NCBI GenBank assembly: GCA_019454045.1
Contig: SKCR01038119.1
Coordinates: 44,845 to 108,844, forward strand
Reading direction: 5' to 3'
Length of the DNA stretch: 64,000 bases
From: Zanthoxylum bungeanum
Taxonomy: Eukaryota; Streptophyta; Magnoliopsida; Sapindales; Rutaceae
Shown: in pieces, positions 31,338 through 43,316 of the stretch
How the letters are laid out: each line of letters starts with the position of its first letter
Numbering within the stretch: the first letter of the stretch is position 1
The notes under the pieces: generated by a model
What the model was told of the DNA's origin: nothing
Seen by the model: only the letters and a program-made list of their open reading frames with translations
Database searches by the model: none
Translations under genes and position numbers: made by a program

Positions 31338-33282
31338 TGTTGGACAATTATGACCCATAGCGTCACTATTTGTACAAATCATGGTGTTGTTGTACAAATT
31401 AACTATGTGACAAAGGAGATTGCTCTTTTATCATTTGTGATTAGATCACCAAGATATATAAATGATGAAACGTCCATATGATTAGTTCCAGATTGAGATG
31501 ATATGAGACAATATCAATCCAAGAAGGTTTAATCATTAAATATCCCTAGTCAGAGTATTATCGAGATTGGACATCGATAATGCGGAAAAGACTAGTATTA
31601 CACTTGTTCGCGTTGTGAGGGCACAACGGCATAGTTCTCATGTATTTCGGTATAGGATACTCATGCAAGTGTAATAGGAGGTTGTGTTTACCGATGGTAC
31701 GGAAACAGCTTTGCTTTGGATAGACCCCTCGGAATTCCATTGGTAGTATGACTATGTGTCTATGGAAGTCCGAATTAGGGTAGGTGTATTTGGTCTTAAC
31801 CTGAGACTTGCACCGCTAATACTTGCGACAATCAATATACTTTGGTTTTGGTCGTCCAGGGCTTTAACAGGTTCTGTGTACGCCTCTGCTGGGTATATTG
31901 GGAATCGTAGTTTATTGGGTGTGATGTCAAGATGGAAGTATCACTCTAGTCATAGTGGAGATGATGGTCACGTAGGATACGAAACTTTTTCTCTTATATG
32001 CTGCAGCTATCGGGATATTATGACTAGGTCATGTATATCCGATTATAGAGACTAGTTACCAGAGATCCGATATGTGCTTCGTACGGGGCATACACAATTC
32101 CAGACCCAGGCCTAGCATGTGACATCCGATACTGGATCGTAAAACGCAATAATACGTATAATACGCCTGATATAGATCATTTATTCCTGTAAGGATATTT
32201 CTGGAGAATTGGGTAGGCATGGCGTTTTGCTAGAAGCCAACCTTGTCTTGTAAATCGATAAAAATTTAGTATTAGGTACGTACGTGTTCGGATAGTCCGA
32301 AGACCGAATTTACTACCAAGATAACCAGGGATCTCATGGGTCGCTTCCCGAAGATTCACCGATGCCGTATGACTCGCACTTTATTAATCTGGGATTAATT
32401 AGATGAGAGAGAAAATTAATCTGGGATTAATTACGGAGATATTTTATCTGGGATAAAATATTATATAAAGAGAGAAAACGATTAATTTGGAATTAATCGA
32501 TAAAATAATTAATTTGTTAGCAACGTGAATAGTGATTTTGCTTGGCATAATTATTTAATTGCGTCGCAATGGAAAATTCGTTAATTTGGAATTAGCGAAC
32601 CCGAGCCGGGAATGTTTGCGGGCGCACTCGAATTGTGAATTTAAGTGCGGCCCACAAGTCACATCAATCGTCAAATTATTAGTCACATCAAACGTCAAAT
32701 CACTTTTCACTTTGAGTGATGTAACAATTTGTCACTTGATTGATTGATGGAAGTGGTTGGCATTATTGCCTTGACTTTTTGAAAATGGTAATTGTTTTTG
32801 TTATTTTGATTTTTGGAAAATCAAAAACCATATATACAAAACACATTTTCTCTCTCTCTCTTTCTCCAACACACACGGTTTGGAGCCATTTCCCTCCTCT
32901 CTCTCACGGTCTTGGACCACACTTCTTCTTCTCCATTTTCTGCTACTACCGAGAACAAAGGAGAAGCAAAGTGAAGATTTTGTTGCAAAATCATGAGTGC
33001 TAGTACACTTCCGAGGTCTTGCGAAGGTGATAGGGAACCACACTTATGAGCATGGAATCACCAAATGAAGCTTGGAGCTTGGAGTATCCATGGAAGGGGC
33101 ATGACCGAAAATCACAAAGACAACAAGGAGCAAAACCGAGAGCTTCAAGGGAGCTTGGAGGAATTTTGTTCTTCGCATCGCTCAACCGTTCAATGTAAGA
33201 ATGTTTCCTCCATTCTTCGTTGAGTATTAACATGATGTTTCATCGCTTGAATCGATCCCGGTTAGACCGTAGAAACCCAACA
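31338..33282 (+). repeat. 3' LTR of Cop-3 (1945 bp)
   Basis: TGTTGGACAATT...GAAACCCAACA. Partner of 23444-25471 with an internal deletion near 32507 that removes the middle of the palindrome ladder. Confidence 0.95.
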
Positions 33283-33287
33283 AGAGG
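33283..33287. other. Right target-site copy of Cop-3 (AGAGG)
   Basis: Matches 23439-23443 exactly; Cop-2 sequence resumes here. Confidence 0.95.
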
Positions 33288-33950
33288 CTCGCCGAAAAAT
33301 AGTGGGAGGCAAGTATTAAATTTGCAATTTTGTTTAGATACTTGCCAATACGCGCTCATTTCATTTTTCGTCAACACGTAAATATTTATTAGTTGGACTA
33401 ATATTTAATCGTTGTATTAATTAAACAATTGGATTGTATTCAAACTACTACAAATTATAGTTGATTATATAATTGGATTATAGTAATCAATATATTTGAA
33501 TTTAACCAATCAAATTATAGTTGATTATATAGTTAGACTATAGTAATCATTATATTCAATAGTACCCGTTATCGTTGATTTGATAGTTAGACTATTAGAA
33601 TCAAGATAACTGAAAGATTAGCGTTTAAAACATAATCCTATGTGAAAATGTCTTTAAACGGCTCTAATTTTCAGATTGGGAATAAAATCTCATGATAGTC
33701 CTGGGAACCGAGAAGTTACTTTATTTGATAGAGTGACATCTCGGGCCTAAGCCCGGAGTTGAGCAAATAGTGGAGCATGAGTTTTGGATGACTCATGGTG
33801 ATGATAACTTTAGTGCTCAATCCTTTATGCTTACCGCAATGACTCTTTAATTTCGTCGTCAAAATCAAGGATTAGATAGTTGTACCATGATGTTGAAATT
33901 AAAGAATCTATATATATCTATTATTAGCTCTTCGAAGTACAAATTGAAAA
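33288..33950 (+). other. Cop-2 region between leader and gag
   Basis: Collinear with 27485-28190 of Cop-3. Repeated AT-rich words, no supported frame. Confidence 0.5.
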
Positions 33951-33959
33951 AGAAGCTCT

Positions 33960-34380
33960 TTCGCTCGTGTATGTCAGATGGTACATCTGTCGAGCACTTG
34001 GTGTCACAGATGATTGCTGACATCGATCAGTTAGGTTAGCTGGGTATTACCTACGTGGCCGAGACTACCAAAGATTTGATCTTATAGTCTATATCTGAAA
34101 GTTGAGGCAGGTTCATTATGAACCAAGAGAAAACTCTTGGAGAGTTGATGGCTATGCTTTAGGAGACAGAGCCAGAGCTTCTAAAAGGGGAAAAGGCAAA
34201 ATCATCACAGTCTTATGGGAAGACAAAGGACATATCCCAAGATGTCTGCCTAAACTGTGGAAAACGGGGTCACTGGAAGCGTGACTGCCGTATGGATAAG
34301 GCAGACATGAAGGAAGAGAAGACGGGCAAGGCTCCAACTTCAAGTATGTTTGTCATAAACATGTTCACTATCAGTTTCAA
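33960..34380 (+). pseudogene. Cop-2 gag C-terminal half with intact zinc knuckle
   Basis: The frame reads VEHLVSQMIADIDQLG, then TKDLIL, EKTLGELMAML, and the knuckle CLNCGKRGHWKRDC (34247-34288, C-x2-C-x4-H-x4-C). Three stops interrupt the upstream part. The order matches the C-terminal half of the copia gag (UBN2-type) family. It is the best preserved gag in the window. Confidence 0.65.
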
Positions 34381-34789
34381 AATTGGATTTTGAAACTGAG
34401 TGTTGTACATAGATATATACTGATATGCGGAATCTGCTGATAAGCAGGATACTGAGTTCAGTTGAGATCAAACTACGAGTCGAGAGCGGGACGAGAGTAG
34501 CTGTTTTAACCGTAGAGACCTAAGTTTAGGAACTACCCTTCGGGTGTATACTTAAATTAGGAAACTGTTAAAATGTACCTAGTTTGACTAGAGACATGAT
34601 CTCTATATCTTAGTTTAACCCGTTGTGGGTATACCTTTATATCCTAGAACACTAAAGTGTTTTATTTTATAAAGATGATATTGAGATAAACACATTAGAT
34701 GTGAATAAGAGTATTTATATTTTTACTATAAATAAATCTCAAATGTATAACATGACAAAAAAATAGCTCAAACTGAATTAATCAGTTGA

Positions 34790-35330
34790 GACTTATAAGT
34801 GGTATTGTTGTCTGGGACACATTAAACAAGGCTCGTATATCCACACTTTTGAAGAGTGGATACTAGGACAGATTTGATTCTATTCAAATGATGTCTACGA
34901 ATCTAGTTTATTGGGCAAAGTGCCTAAAACAACTTTACTTGGTAAAAGTGGAAGTGCCACCGATCTGTTAGCCCTCGTTCATAGTGACGTAAGTGGGCCC
35001 ATGTATAGCTAGGCTAAAGGTAGATATGAACACTTCGTAACCTTTAAAAATGTGGCATCGAGTTATGGTTATGTGTTTCTTTTGAAACACGAATCGGAAA
35101 CTTTTGATAAATTCAAAGAGTTTTGACACGAAGTAGACAGACAAATGGGCTAAAGTATTAAAACATCAAAATTGGACCATGATGAAAATACTTAAGCAAT
35201 AAGTTTCTCGATTACTTGAAAGAGTATAGTATTCTTTCAATATGAACTCCTCCTGAAACACCTCAGTTTGACGGTGTGTCCAAACGGAGAAACCGAACCT
35301 TGTTGGACATAGTAAGGTTAATCATGAGTC
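34790..35330 (+). pseudogene. Cop-2 GAG-pre-integrase and integrase relic
   Basis: Traces of the pre-integrase segment near 34800-34865 (LGHIKQGSYIHTF) and of the integrase core near 34970-35110 (VHSDVSGP; 'YGYVFLLKHESE'). Broken by stops and small indels. Confidence 0.6.
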
Positions 35331-35849
35331 GCTCTGAGCTACCATTTTCCTTCTAGGGATACGCATTAAACAGTGCAAAACTTATTTTGAATAAGGTTCC
35401 ATAAAAATCTGTTTGACAGATTTCATATTAGATATGAACGGGAAAGAAATCGGGTTTTCTCATTCCTAGAGATTTGGAGATGCTAGGTATATGTTTGGAT
35501 GATACCAAACTAGAACCCAAATCGAATAAGTGCCTACTTTATGGGTTATCCTAGGGAAACCTAATTATAGTACTTAAACAACTCACAAGAGAACAATGTA
35601 ATTGTTGCTCTCAATGCGGTTTTCCTAAGAGGAATTCCTATATGCAATGGAAAGTGGGAGGAAAGTAAAACTCGATGAAAATCAGAGTAATACTATTCCA
35701 GGCATCGATTCCTTAATGGAACACAAACAGTTCATCAGGGGTGAAACTGTACCATAATCTTTGAATACAAAAGAACCGCGTAAGTCGGAGAGAGTTAGAA
35801 AACAACCTGGGAGGTATGGGTTTTTGATCTCACCTCGTAAAGATGTCAA

Positions 35850-37190
35850 TCTTAATAAGGAATACGAACTGACTACGTATGAGAAAGTGATATAAGGTAT
35901 CGACTCCCTATTATGGCAAAGTGCCATGAAGTCCGAAATGGATTCCATATATAAGTCTTCAAGGAAGACATACAAGGATAGCAACATACCAACGTACAAA
36001 GATAGAATTTTAGCGAAAAGGTATCGTTATCAACATTGTGTCGATTACGTCAAAACCTTTTAATCATTGCCATGATTAAATCCATTCAGATAATACTTGC
36101 TGATGTTGCATGTTTCATTTATGAAAAATGATAGCTCAACGTCAAAATCGCTTTCCTTAAACGGAAACCTTTCGGAGGATGTTTACAATATCCTGACGGT
36201 TTTTTCGTACCAAAACATGCAAACAAGGTTTGCAAATTAATTCGATCCATTTATGGATTGAAGCAAGCATTGCGTTCTTGGAACTATCGTTTTGATGTAA
36301 TCATAATGGTATATGATTTAATTCAAAACGAAGATGATTCTTGTGTATATAAGAAGGATAGTGGGAGCGCTCTGACGATGATTGTCCTATAAATAATGAT
36401 GATATATCATTTATTGGAAATGAAATTCCCATAAATACATTCGGTGAAAGCTTGGCTTTCATGAAAAATTCTCTGTAGGCTACTTGGGAGAGACAACCTT
36501 TATTCTAAGAATAAAGATCTACTATGATAGATCTAAAAGTTGTTGGTACTCTTCGAGAACTCGTACATTGAAATATATGTACGCGACCTGGTGTCTCATA
36601 TACTTTGAGCATATGGAGTCACAATCAGGCCAATCCAAGTGATAGTCACTGGATTGATGTTAAGAACATCCTTAAGTATCTTAGATGAACTAAAGATGTT
36701 GCCTTATACTATAGAGAAGGAGAACTTGAAGTGACTGGGTTCACTGCTGCAAGTTTCCAAAACCGACAAAAACGAATATAAGTCGTAATAAAAGGTACTA
36801 TATAGTTTGAATAAGAGAACAATGAGCTGGAAATCTTCCAAGCTAGACACTGTTGCCAAATAAACAACAAAAGCGGAATATTGATGCAGCTGAGGCAGCA
36901 ATAGAAGCGATTTGGATCTATAATAATCCTAATCAGATTAGGTGTAGTTCTGTTAGCAGCTGAGCTAGGCTACAGCACAGGCTAAAGAATTAATGGTCTC
37001 ATCAACGATCCAAATATATACTTCAATTATTTCATCTAATTCATCGGATCATACATCGTGGCGATGTGATGATCGAATAAATCACATCAGATGATAACAT
37101 TTGCAAATCCGCTGATGAAAGTAGTTTCTCAGCAGAAGTTTGAGCGACCAGTACATAGTTCATGTGTAGGACACTTGAGTGATTGGCTAT
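35850..37190 (+). pseudogene. Cop-2 reverse transcriptase and RNase H relic
   Basis: RT: YEKVI.GIDS.LWQSAMKSEMDS near 35880-35950, a deletion relative to Cop-3 just after this, then SIYGLKQALRSWNYRFD near 36245-36295 and SCVYKKDSGS near 36340-36370. RNase H: ELEVTGFTAASF near 36725 and AAEAAIEAIW near 36890. Stops and frameshifts throughout. Confidence 0.65.
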
Positions 37191-37194
37191 AGGC

Positions 37195-37206
37195 CAAGTG
37201 GGAGAT
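37195..37206 (+). other. Polypurine tract of Cop-2
   Basis: CAAGTGGGAGAT before the 3' LTR. Confidence 0.7.
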
Positions 37207-39179
37207 TGTTGGACAATTATGACCCATAGCATCACTATTTGTACAGAACATGGTTTTGTTGTACAAATTAACTGTGGGACAAAGGAAATTGCTCTTTTAT
37301 CATTTGTAATTAGATAACTGGGACATATATAAATGATAAAAGTCCATATGATTAGTACCATATTAATAAGATGTGAGACAGTAATAATCCACTAAGGTTT
37401 AATCATTAAAATATCCATAGTCGTAGTATTATCGAGATTGGACATCGATAATGCGAAATAGACTAGTATTGCACTTGTGCGCGTTGTGGGAGCATAACGA
37501 CATAGTTCTCATATATTTAAGTATTGGATACTTATGTAAGTGTAATAGAAGTTTGTGTTTACCGATGGTACGGAAACAGCTTCGCTCTGGATAGATCCCT
37601 CGGAATTCCATTGGTAGTATGACTATGTGTCTATGGAAGTCCGAATCAGGGTCGATGTATTTAGTCTTAACCTGAGACTTACATCGCTAATACTTGCGAC
37701 AATCAATGTACTTTGGTTTGGTCGTCCAGGGCTTTAATAGGTTCTGTGTACGCCTCTTCTGGGTATGTTGAGAATCGTAGTGTATTGGGTGTGATGTCGA
37801 GATGGAAGTATCACTCCAGTCATATGGAGATGATGGTCACGTAGGATACGGAACTAGTACACTTTTGTACTGCAGTCATCGGGATAATATGACTAGGTCA
37901 TGCTTATCCGATTATAGAGACTAGTTACCAGAGATCCGATATGTGCTTCGTATGGGGAAAACACAATTCCAGCCCAAGGCCTAGCACGTGACGTCCGATA
38001 CTGGATCGCAATACGCAATACTACGTATACTACGCCTGATACAGATTATATATTCCTTTAAGAATATTTCTGGAGAATTGGGTAGGCATGGTGCTTTGCT
38101 AGAAGCCAACCATATCTTGTAAATCGGTAAAAACGTAGTACTAGGTACGTACGTGTTCAGATAGTCCGACGACCGAATTTACTACCAACATATCCGGGGA
38201 TCTCATGGGTCCCTTCCCGAAGATTCACCGATGACGTATGACTCGGACATAATTAATCTAGGATTAATTATAAGAGAGGGAAAATTAATCTAGGATTAAT
38301 TACGGAGAAATTTTATCTGGGATAAAATTCTATTTAGAGAGAGAGAACAATTAATTTGGAATTAATCGATTAAAATAATATATTCGATATATTAAACGAA
38401 ATTAGATTTCGACGCGGAATTAAAATTAGATTTTAATTCGGGTGAACGAGTTAATTTACAATTAATTCACTAGCAACGTGAATAGTAATTTTGCTAGGTA
38501 TAATTATTTAATTAAATTTGATTTAATTACGCCACAACGGAAAATTTGTTAATTCGAAATTAGCGAACCCGAGCCCGGGAGTGTTGCGGGCCCACTGGTA
38601 TTTTGAATCAAATGAGGCCCACAAGTCACATCACCCGTCACATCATTAGTCATTCTTGTGATGGAAGTCACATCAACTTTGAGTGATGTGATGCTTGTCA
38701 CTTTTGTGATTGATGGGAGTTGTTGGAAGACTTTAAAGCCTTGTACCACTTTTTGAAAAGTGTAAGAAGTATTTGATTTTTGAAATAAAAAACAACACAA
38801 CACATCTTCTCTCCCTCTCCCCTCCTCAAGGCAACAAGCCATTTTCTCTCCTTCTCCATTTTCTCTCATGGCCGAGAGTTACACAAGGGGAAATAGAAAA
38901 ATTGTTGCAATTTTTCAATGATGCTAGCACATACAAGGAGTCTCAGAAAGGTGATAGGGAAACCCATTCATGAGAATGGAATCATCATTCACAAAGCTTG
39001 GAGCTTGAAGAACAACACAAGGAGGACTACCATAGAGGGCTTGGCTGAAACTCATGAAGAATTTTTATGTTCATCGCATCCAAAAGCCGATCAATGTGAG
39101 TATTTCGGCTACTTTATTTTGATGTATTCACATGTTTCATCGCTTAATTAGATCTTGGTTTGACCTAGAAAATCCAACA
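37207..39179 (+). repeat. 3' LTR of Cop-2 (1973 bp)
   Basis: TGTTGGACAATT...AATCCAACA. Contains the best preserved palindrome ladder (38249-38564). Confidence 0.9.
38249..38564 (+). repeat. Palindrome ladder: ten inverted repeats with 3-nt spacers
   Basis: Arms and spacers in order: ATAATTAATC+TAG (38249-38271), AATTAATC+TAG (38283-38301), AATTTTATC+TGG (38309-38329), ATTAATT+TGG (38350-38366), TAATATAT+TCG (38376-38394), CGAAAT+TAG (38397-38411), GAATTAAAAT+TAG (38417-38439), a TTAATT core+TAC with mismatches outside (38448-38468), TAATTAAAT+TTG (38509-38529), GTTAATT+CGA with one G:T (38548-38564). Each right arm is the reverse complement of the left. Confidence 0.9.
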
Positions 39180-39184
39180 TTAAG

Positions 39185-39434
39185 AATATGATGGATAAGA
39201 TGGAGAAGATAGTTTAGTGAAATATGATGGGTCTTCGTACCTTGAATGATTCCGATAACTCTGCCACCCCGAATTGTAAAGGTATATGCATTGATCGCTC
39301 GGGTGGTTACCATCACATAACTTACATCTCCCCATTACGTTCTGTTGAGAAAATGTAGTATTGTCTGGTTCTGGCATCCAGTGATAATTGTTGGGCTGGA
39401 CAACAGGCCTCAGAAAACTGAACTGTTGCTCCAT
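39185..39434 (-). pseudogene. Ath-C gag, upstream part (cut by Cop-2)
   Basis: Starts MEQQFSFLRPVVQPNN with zinc knuckle CKLCDGNHPSDQC and the following YNSGWQSYRNHSRYEDP. It is interrupted at 39184/39185 by Cop-2 and continues at 19535 on the minus strand. Confidence 0.65.
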
Positions 39435-39605
39435 GATTTGGGGTGTATCTTCTTCTAGTAAAGCTCGTAATCTTTCTATCTCCCAAAAAGATCCATGTCA
39501 ACCACCTGAAAAATAAAAGAAAATAATAATTATAATAAAAAAATAAAGAAAATTAGATACAAGTAAATTAGATAGATTCAAAATTAATAACTCAAGAAAA
39601 ATAAG

Positions 39606-39623
39606 TCCCCGGAAACGGCCCCA
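39606..39623 (-). other. Primer-binding site of Ath-C (tRNA-Asp, mutated)
   Basis: Equivalent of 1423-1440, with two substitutions. Confidence 0.7.
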
Positions 39624-39629
39624 AAATCT

Positions 39630-40983
39630 TAACCGGCGTGATCACACACGTATAACGCAAGCGCACGTATCTTTCAAGTAGTATAAAAATATCGATCCCA
39701 CGAGGACTTAATTCCTACTGTTGTTATTAATTGTTGGTTCTATTTATTTACAAGTATCTAATTAGAGAGAGAAGAGAATGATTGTTGATTTGGTTGGTTG
39801 AAGTAGGATTTGCTAAATAAATAAATAAAAATAAAAAGATAAAACAAAGGAAATTAATAATAAAGAAATAAGTTTCTAGTGTTGTTATTCCACAGAATAT
39901 TATTCCAATGATGAATTGATTCTCTTATATATGTGTAATAAATTAGATTGCTAACCTGGAACACGAAGATATGATGAAAAAGCCTATGTCGATGGTCAGA
40001 AGCAAACACCCAGTTTAACCCAATTAATCATATGTCCATGTTAACCAAATTACCTTGATTCATTAAGTTCAAGTTCCAATTGTGGCTACCCACGCCCGAC
40101 AGGTATACGTCTATCCTGTAAGGAAATCTATTAAGGGGTTATCTATCCTTAAGGAAGATTGTGAGCTATTGAGTCTAAGGCTAAACCTAAAATCCCTTTT
40201 GTCAAGTTCATTTTAAATTTACCAAATCAATCTTATTGGTGATCAGACAACAAGAAGCATTAAGATCAAGACTCAATAAACAAACCTAAAGTATTACCCA
40301 ATATTTGAAAATCAATTATTAAACTCATAAATATGTGCTTCATCACTTCCCTAGAATAAAAATAAAATGTTGGGGTTAGGGGATCCACCTTTACAAATTC
40401 TAATTTAGAAATCTCCCTTATTATAATATAGAAATTATCAGTGATATTACCAACCGACCATATAGGCGGTATCCTTATTAATTCAGATTTTCAATTAAGT
40501 CCAACCAGCCATAAATGCGGTGTTATAATCTGTACATAAACCAGCCATATAGGCGGTATTCATCTGTCACATAAAAATCGGCCATATAGGCGGTGTCACA
40601 TTATGTCAAATAAATAAAACCAGCCATTAAGGCGGTATAACATTTAATCCATATTATAATTTCCATATTATAATTAAGGGAGATTAATCTAAACTAAAAT
40701 TATAAAAACTTCACCCTTCCCCAGCGGAAATTTAACTACTAAACATAAAAGAAAATGGATGAAAAGAAACTACTACTATTGCTGAAAAGAAAAATAAATA
40801 AATTTAATACTGAAAAATAAATACAAACAAGACGCAGTCCTTAAAATCCTTACAAAACTCTAAGGAAGACATGAGAATTACAAATGAAATGGCTTGGTAT
40901 TTTTAGGAAAATCTAAAGGCTTCCACAAATTTCTCCACCAATTGCTCCACCAAACACTCCACCAAATGAAATGGCTTGGTATT
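39630..40983 (-). repeat. 5' LTR of Ath-C, truncated
   Basis: Matches 14158 to about 15490 of the shared LTR, including the CCAGCCATATAGGCGGT-type array (40450-40640). Its U3 side is missing: at 40963-40983 a 21-bp copy of internal LTR sequence is joined to the Tat-like fragment. Confidence 0.75.
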
Positions 40984-41770
40984 GTGCGCATCTCAGGAGT
41001 ATAGACGTGCTATGGTTGAGGCCTTAAGCAAGATAATAGTATCAAAGGATGCCAATCCTACAATGTTGATGGGATCGGTGCAGAAGAAAGCCCTACAAGT
41101 GATAACATTTTCTGAGGAAGAACTTCCGGTGGAAGGAAGGAATCAAAACAGGCCACTATTCATAAGAGCGAATGTGAGGAGCAAGAAGACGTCTTGTGTA
41201 ATGGTGGATGATGGATCGTCTATCAATGTTTGTCATTTGAAAATTTTATCGAAGTTGGGTATTAAGGCAATAGATCTTAGTCTCTCCAACATGACTATCA
41301 AGGCATATGACGATAATAAGCGAGTAGTTGAGGGCACTTTCACTGCAGTGGTCAAAGTGGGCCCAATAGAGGATGAGGTTGAGTTTATAATGTCTGATAT
41401 CTCGACCACTTTTGCTTTGCTGTTAGGGAGGCCATCATTTCAAAAACTTGGGGGCGTGCCCTCCACCTTGCACCAGGCCATCAAGTTTCCGTATGGGGGA
41501 GAGGTTATCACCATTAAAGCTAAAGTAGATAATACTGTGGACGCCTTGGAGATACAACCTTTCACGAGTTTCCAAGTGTCGGCATGCTTTGAAGAGTTGG
41601 TGGATCTTAAGGTGGCTAGGATCATGGAGAAGATAAAGTTCGAGCCAGGTCAAGGCTCTCGGGTGTCAGAGGAACATTGCCAAACTTTAAAGGACAAACC
41701 ACCTGGAGGGGATTGGGATATAAGTCTGATGAGGATAAGCCGAAGGCTAAGAAGAAAGGGTCGAAGCTGA
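40984..41770 (+). pseudogene. Tat-like gag end and aspartic protease
   Basis: Open for about 262 codons but without its natural start. The protease active site reads VMVDDGSSINV (D-x-G-S type) near residues 76-86 of the open frame. The flap and second half include TIKAYDD and the conserved LLLGRPSFQKLGGVPSTLHQ segment near residues 149-168, which is characteristic of the Tat/Ogre group. It would cleave the Gag-Pol polyprotein. The frame is lost just before the linker, which continues in another frame from 41677. Confidence 0.7.
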
Positions 41771-42063
41771 CAGATTATTTTGTGAAGGCAACGAGGCATC
41801 AAGGAGAACCTGAACCAGTAGAGGTCAATGGGATCGTGGTGCCAAGGTTTGAAATCTTTCAGGATGTGATGGCCGAGAAACCTTTGGCAGTGGAAATTGC
41901 TAAGGAGGAAGACAAGTGGGAGGAGGAGCTGATGAAGCTGGAGAGCCTGACCCTCGAGGAGAGCGGGAAAATTAAGGAAGATCTGGCTGTAGGAGATGAA
42001 ACATCTGTGGAGGATGAAGATGTTTATCTCTCTAATTTATTTGAGTGTATTCCTACATTCTAG
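41677..42063 (+). pseudogene. Tat-like protease-RT linker
   Basis: 128 codons, rich in Lys and Glu (KPKAKKKGSKLTDYF, EDKWEEELMKLESLTLEE), ending FECIPTF. It has the composition and position of the linker between protease and RT in Tat elements. No catalytic motif expected or seen. Confidence 0.5.
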
Positions 42064-42244
42064 TAATAAAGACATTAATTTCGCTTACTTGCCCAAGTCT
42101 TTTCCTTTCAATTTTCACGACTTGAGTATATTTGACATCAACTCAACCAAAACAAATGCATTTAACCTCGGTACACTTGAAAGACCCAAGGAGATTTTAA
42201 TTGCAAGTGAGGTTGCCCTTGAGAAACGGGAGAAATTATAAGAG

Positions 42245-43316
42245 ATGTTAGTCAAATATGCCGAAGTATTCACTTGGTCCTATGAGGACATGCCTGGGGT
42301 AGACAGAAGCATCGCCCTACATACAATACCGACTTACCCGAACATGAAGTCGGTAAAGCAGAAGCTCCAAAGGATGAGACCTGAGTGGGCCGAGAAGGTC
42401 AGAGAAGAAGTCAAGAAGCAGATAGATGTGGGATTTCTATAAATGGTGAAATATCTGTGTGGTTGGCAAAAATTATGCCAGTACCGAAGAAAGATGAGAA
42501 GGTTAGAATGTGCGTGGATTACAGAGATCTTAACAAAGCTTGCCCAAATGATGATTTTCCTTTACCCTATATAGATGTGCTTGTTGACAGTGCGGCTTTA
42601 TCTGCTATGTACTCATTCGCGGATGGGTTCTCAGGATATAATCAGGTTCTTATGGCCGAAGAGGACAAGCATATGACTGCCTTTGTCACTTAGTGAGGTA
42701 CATATTGCTACAAGGTGATGCCGTTTGGGCTCAAGAATGTAGGAACCACTTACCAGCGGATGGCTACCACTTTATTCCACGACTTGATGCATAAAGAGAT
42801 CAAGGTATATATGGATGACATGATGTTAAAGTCAGAGACGAGAAGTAGACACATAGAAGCACTGGAGAAGTTCCTTCAGCAAGTCGACAAATAAAACTTA
42901 CGGCTAAACCCCAAGAAGTATGTGTTCGAAGTAAATTCAGGGAAATTATTAGGCCACATTGTGTGAATGGGAGGAATAGAAGTAGACCCTAAGAAGATCA
43001 AGGCAATCACCGAAATTCCAGCACCGAAGAAAGAGAAAGAAGTCAGAGCATTCCACGGGAAAATTCAATACATCATTCGGTTCATCGCCAAGTTGACGTC
43101 AATATGCGAGCCTATCTTTAAATTGCTGAGGAAGGACTAGCTAGTGAAATGGAACTATCAATGCCAAGAAGCCTTCGACAAGGTCAAATAATACTTGGTG
43201 AGGCCTTCTGTTTTGAAACCTCCGAGACCAGGCAAGCCCTTGGTATTATATTTGCCCATAGAACTAGAAGCGCTGGGGGCGATGATGGTACAAGTAGACG
43301 AAATGAGGTAGAGCAT
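42245..43316 (+). pseudogene. Tat-like reverse transcriptase, with start of RNase H
   Basis: The RT entry segment reads VFTWSYEDMPGVD, then RMRPEWAEKVREEVKKQ. After a stop and frame change come MPVPKKDEKVRMCVDYRDLN, FADGFSGYNQ, the motif VMPFGLKN, and the catalytic YMDDM at 42808-42822. The segments IKAITEIPAPKKEKEVRAF and PGKPLVLYLP lead towards RNase H. At least four stops (for example near 42691 and 42890) make it a pseudogene. The match to Tat-type RT is strong because of the YEDMPG segment. Confidence 0.8.

Larger units (their letters stand above)
23444..33282 (+). mobile_element. Cop-3: Ty1/copia element nested in Cop-2
   Basis: 9839 bp with both LTRs, tRNA-Met primer site, leader, decayed gag-pol, polypurine tract and perfect target duplication. 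It is the same family as its host Cop-2. Coding order is gag, integrase, RT, RNase H, which defines Ty1/copia. Confidence 0.95.
19536..39179 (+). mobile_element. Cop-2: Ty1/copia element in Ath-C gag, itself split by Cop-3
   Basis: 5' LTR 19536-21504, primer site 21505-21517, leader, then Cop-3 (23444-33282), then the rest of the internal region (33288-37206) and 3' LTR 37207-39179. Own length without Cop-3 is about 9.8 kb. Pol is decayed, but the gag zinc knuckle is still intact in sequence. Confidence 0.85.
14158..40983 (-). mobile_element. Ath-C: Athila-like element carrying a full-length LOG retrocopy, split by nested copias
   Basis: Minus-strand order: 5' LTR (40983 to 39630, truncated at its start), primer site (39623-39606), gag (39434-39185 joined to 19535-18568), pol-end block, LOG (18024-17375), 3' untranslated region with tandem repeats, polypurine tract and 3' LTR. 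Removing Cop-2 with one copy of its target duplication restores the gag sequence seen uninterrupted at 13700. It is non-autonomous: no protease, RT or integrase is seen. Confidence 0.75.
40984..43316 (+). mobile_element. Tat-like Ty3/gypsy pol fragment
   Basis: Plus-strand protease, linker, RT and the start of RNase H of a Ty3/gypsy element. It is truncated on the left at the Ath-C LTR breakpoint and interrupted on the right by an Athila-like LTR at 43317. No LTR of its own is visible. Confidence 0.8.
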
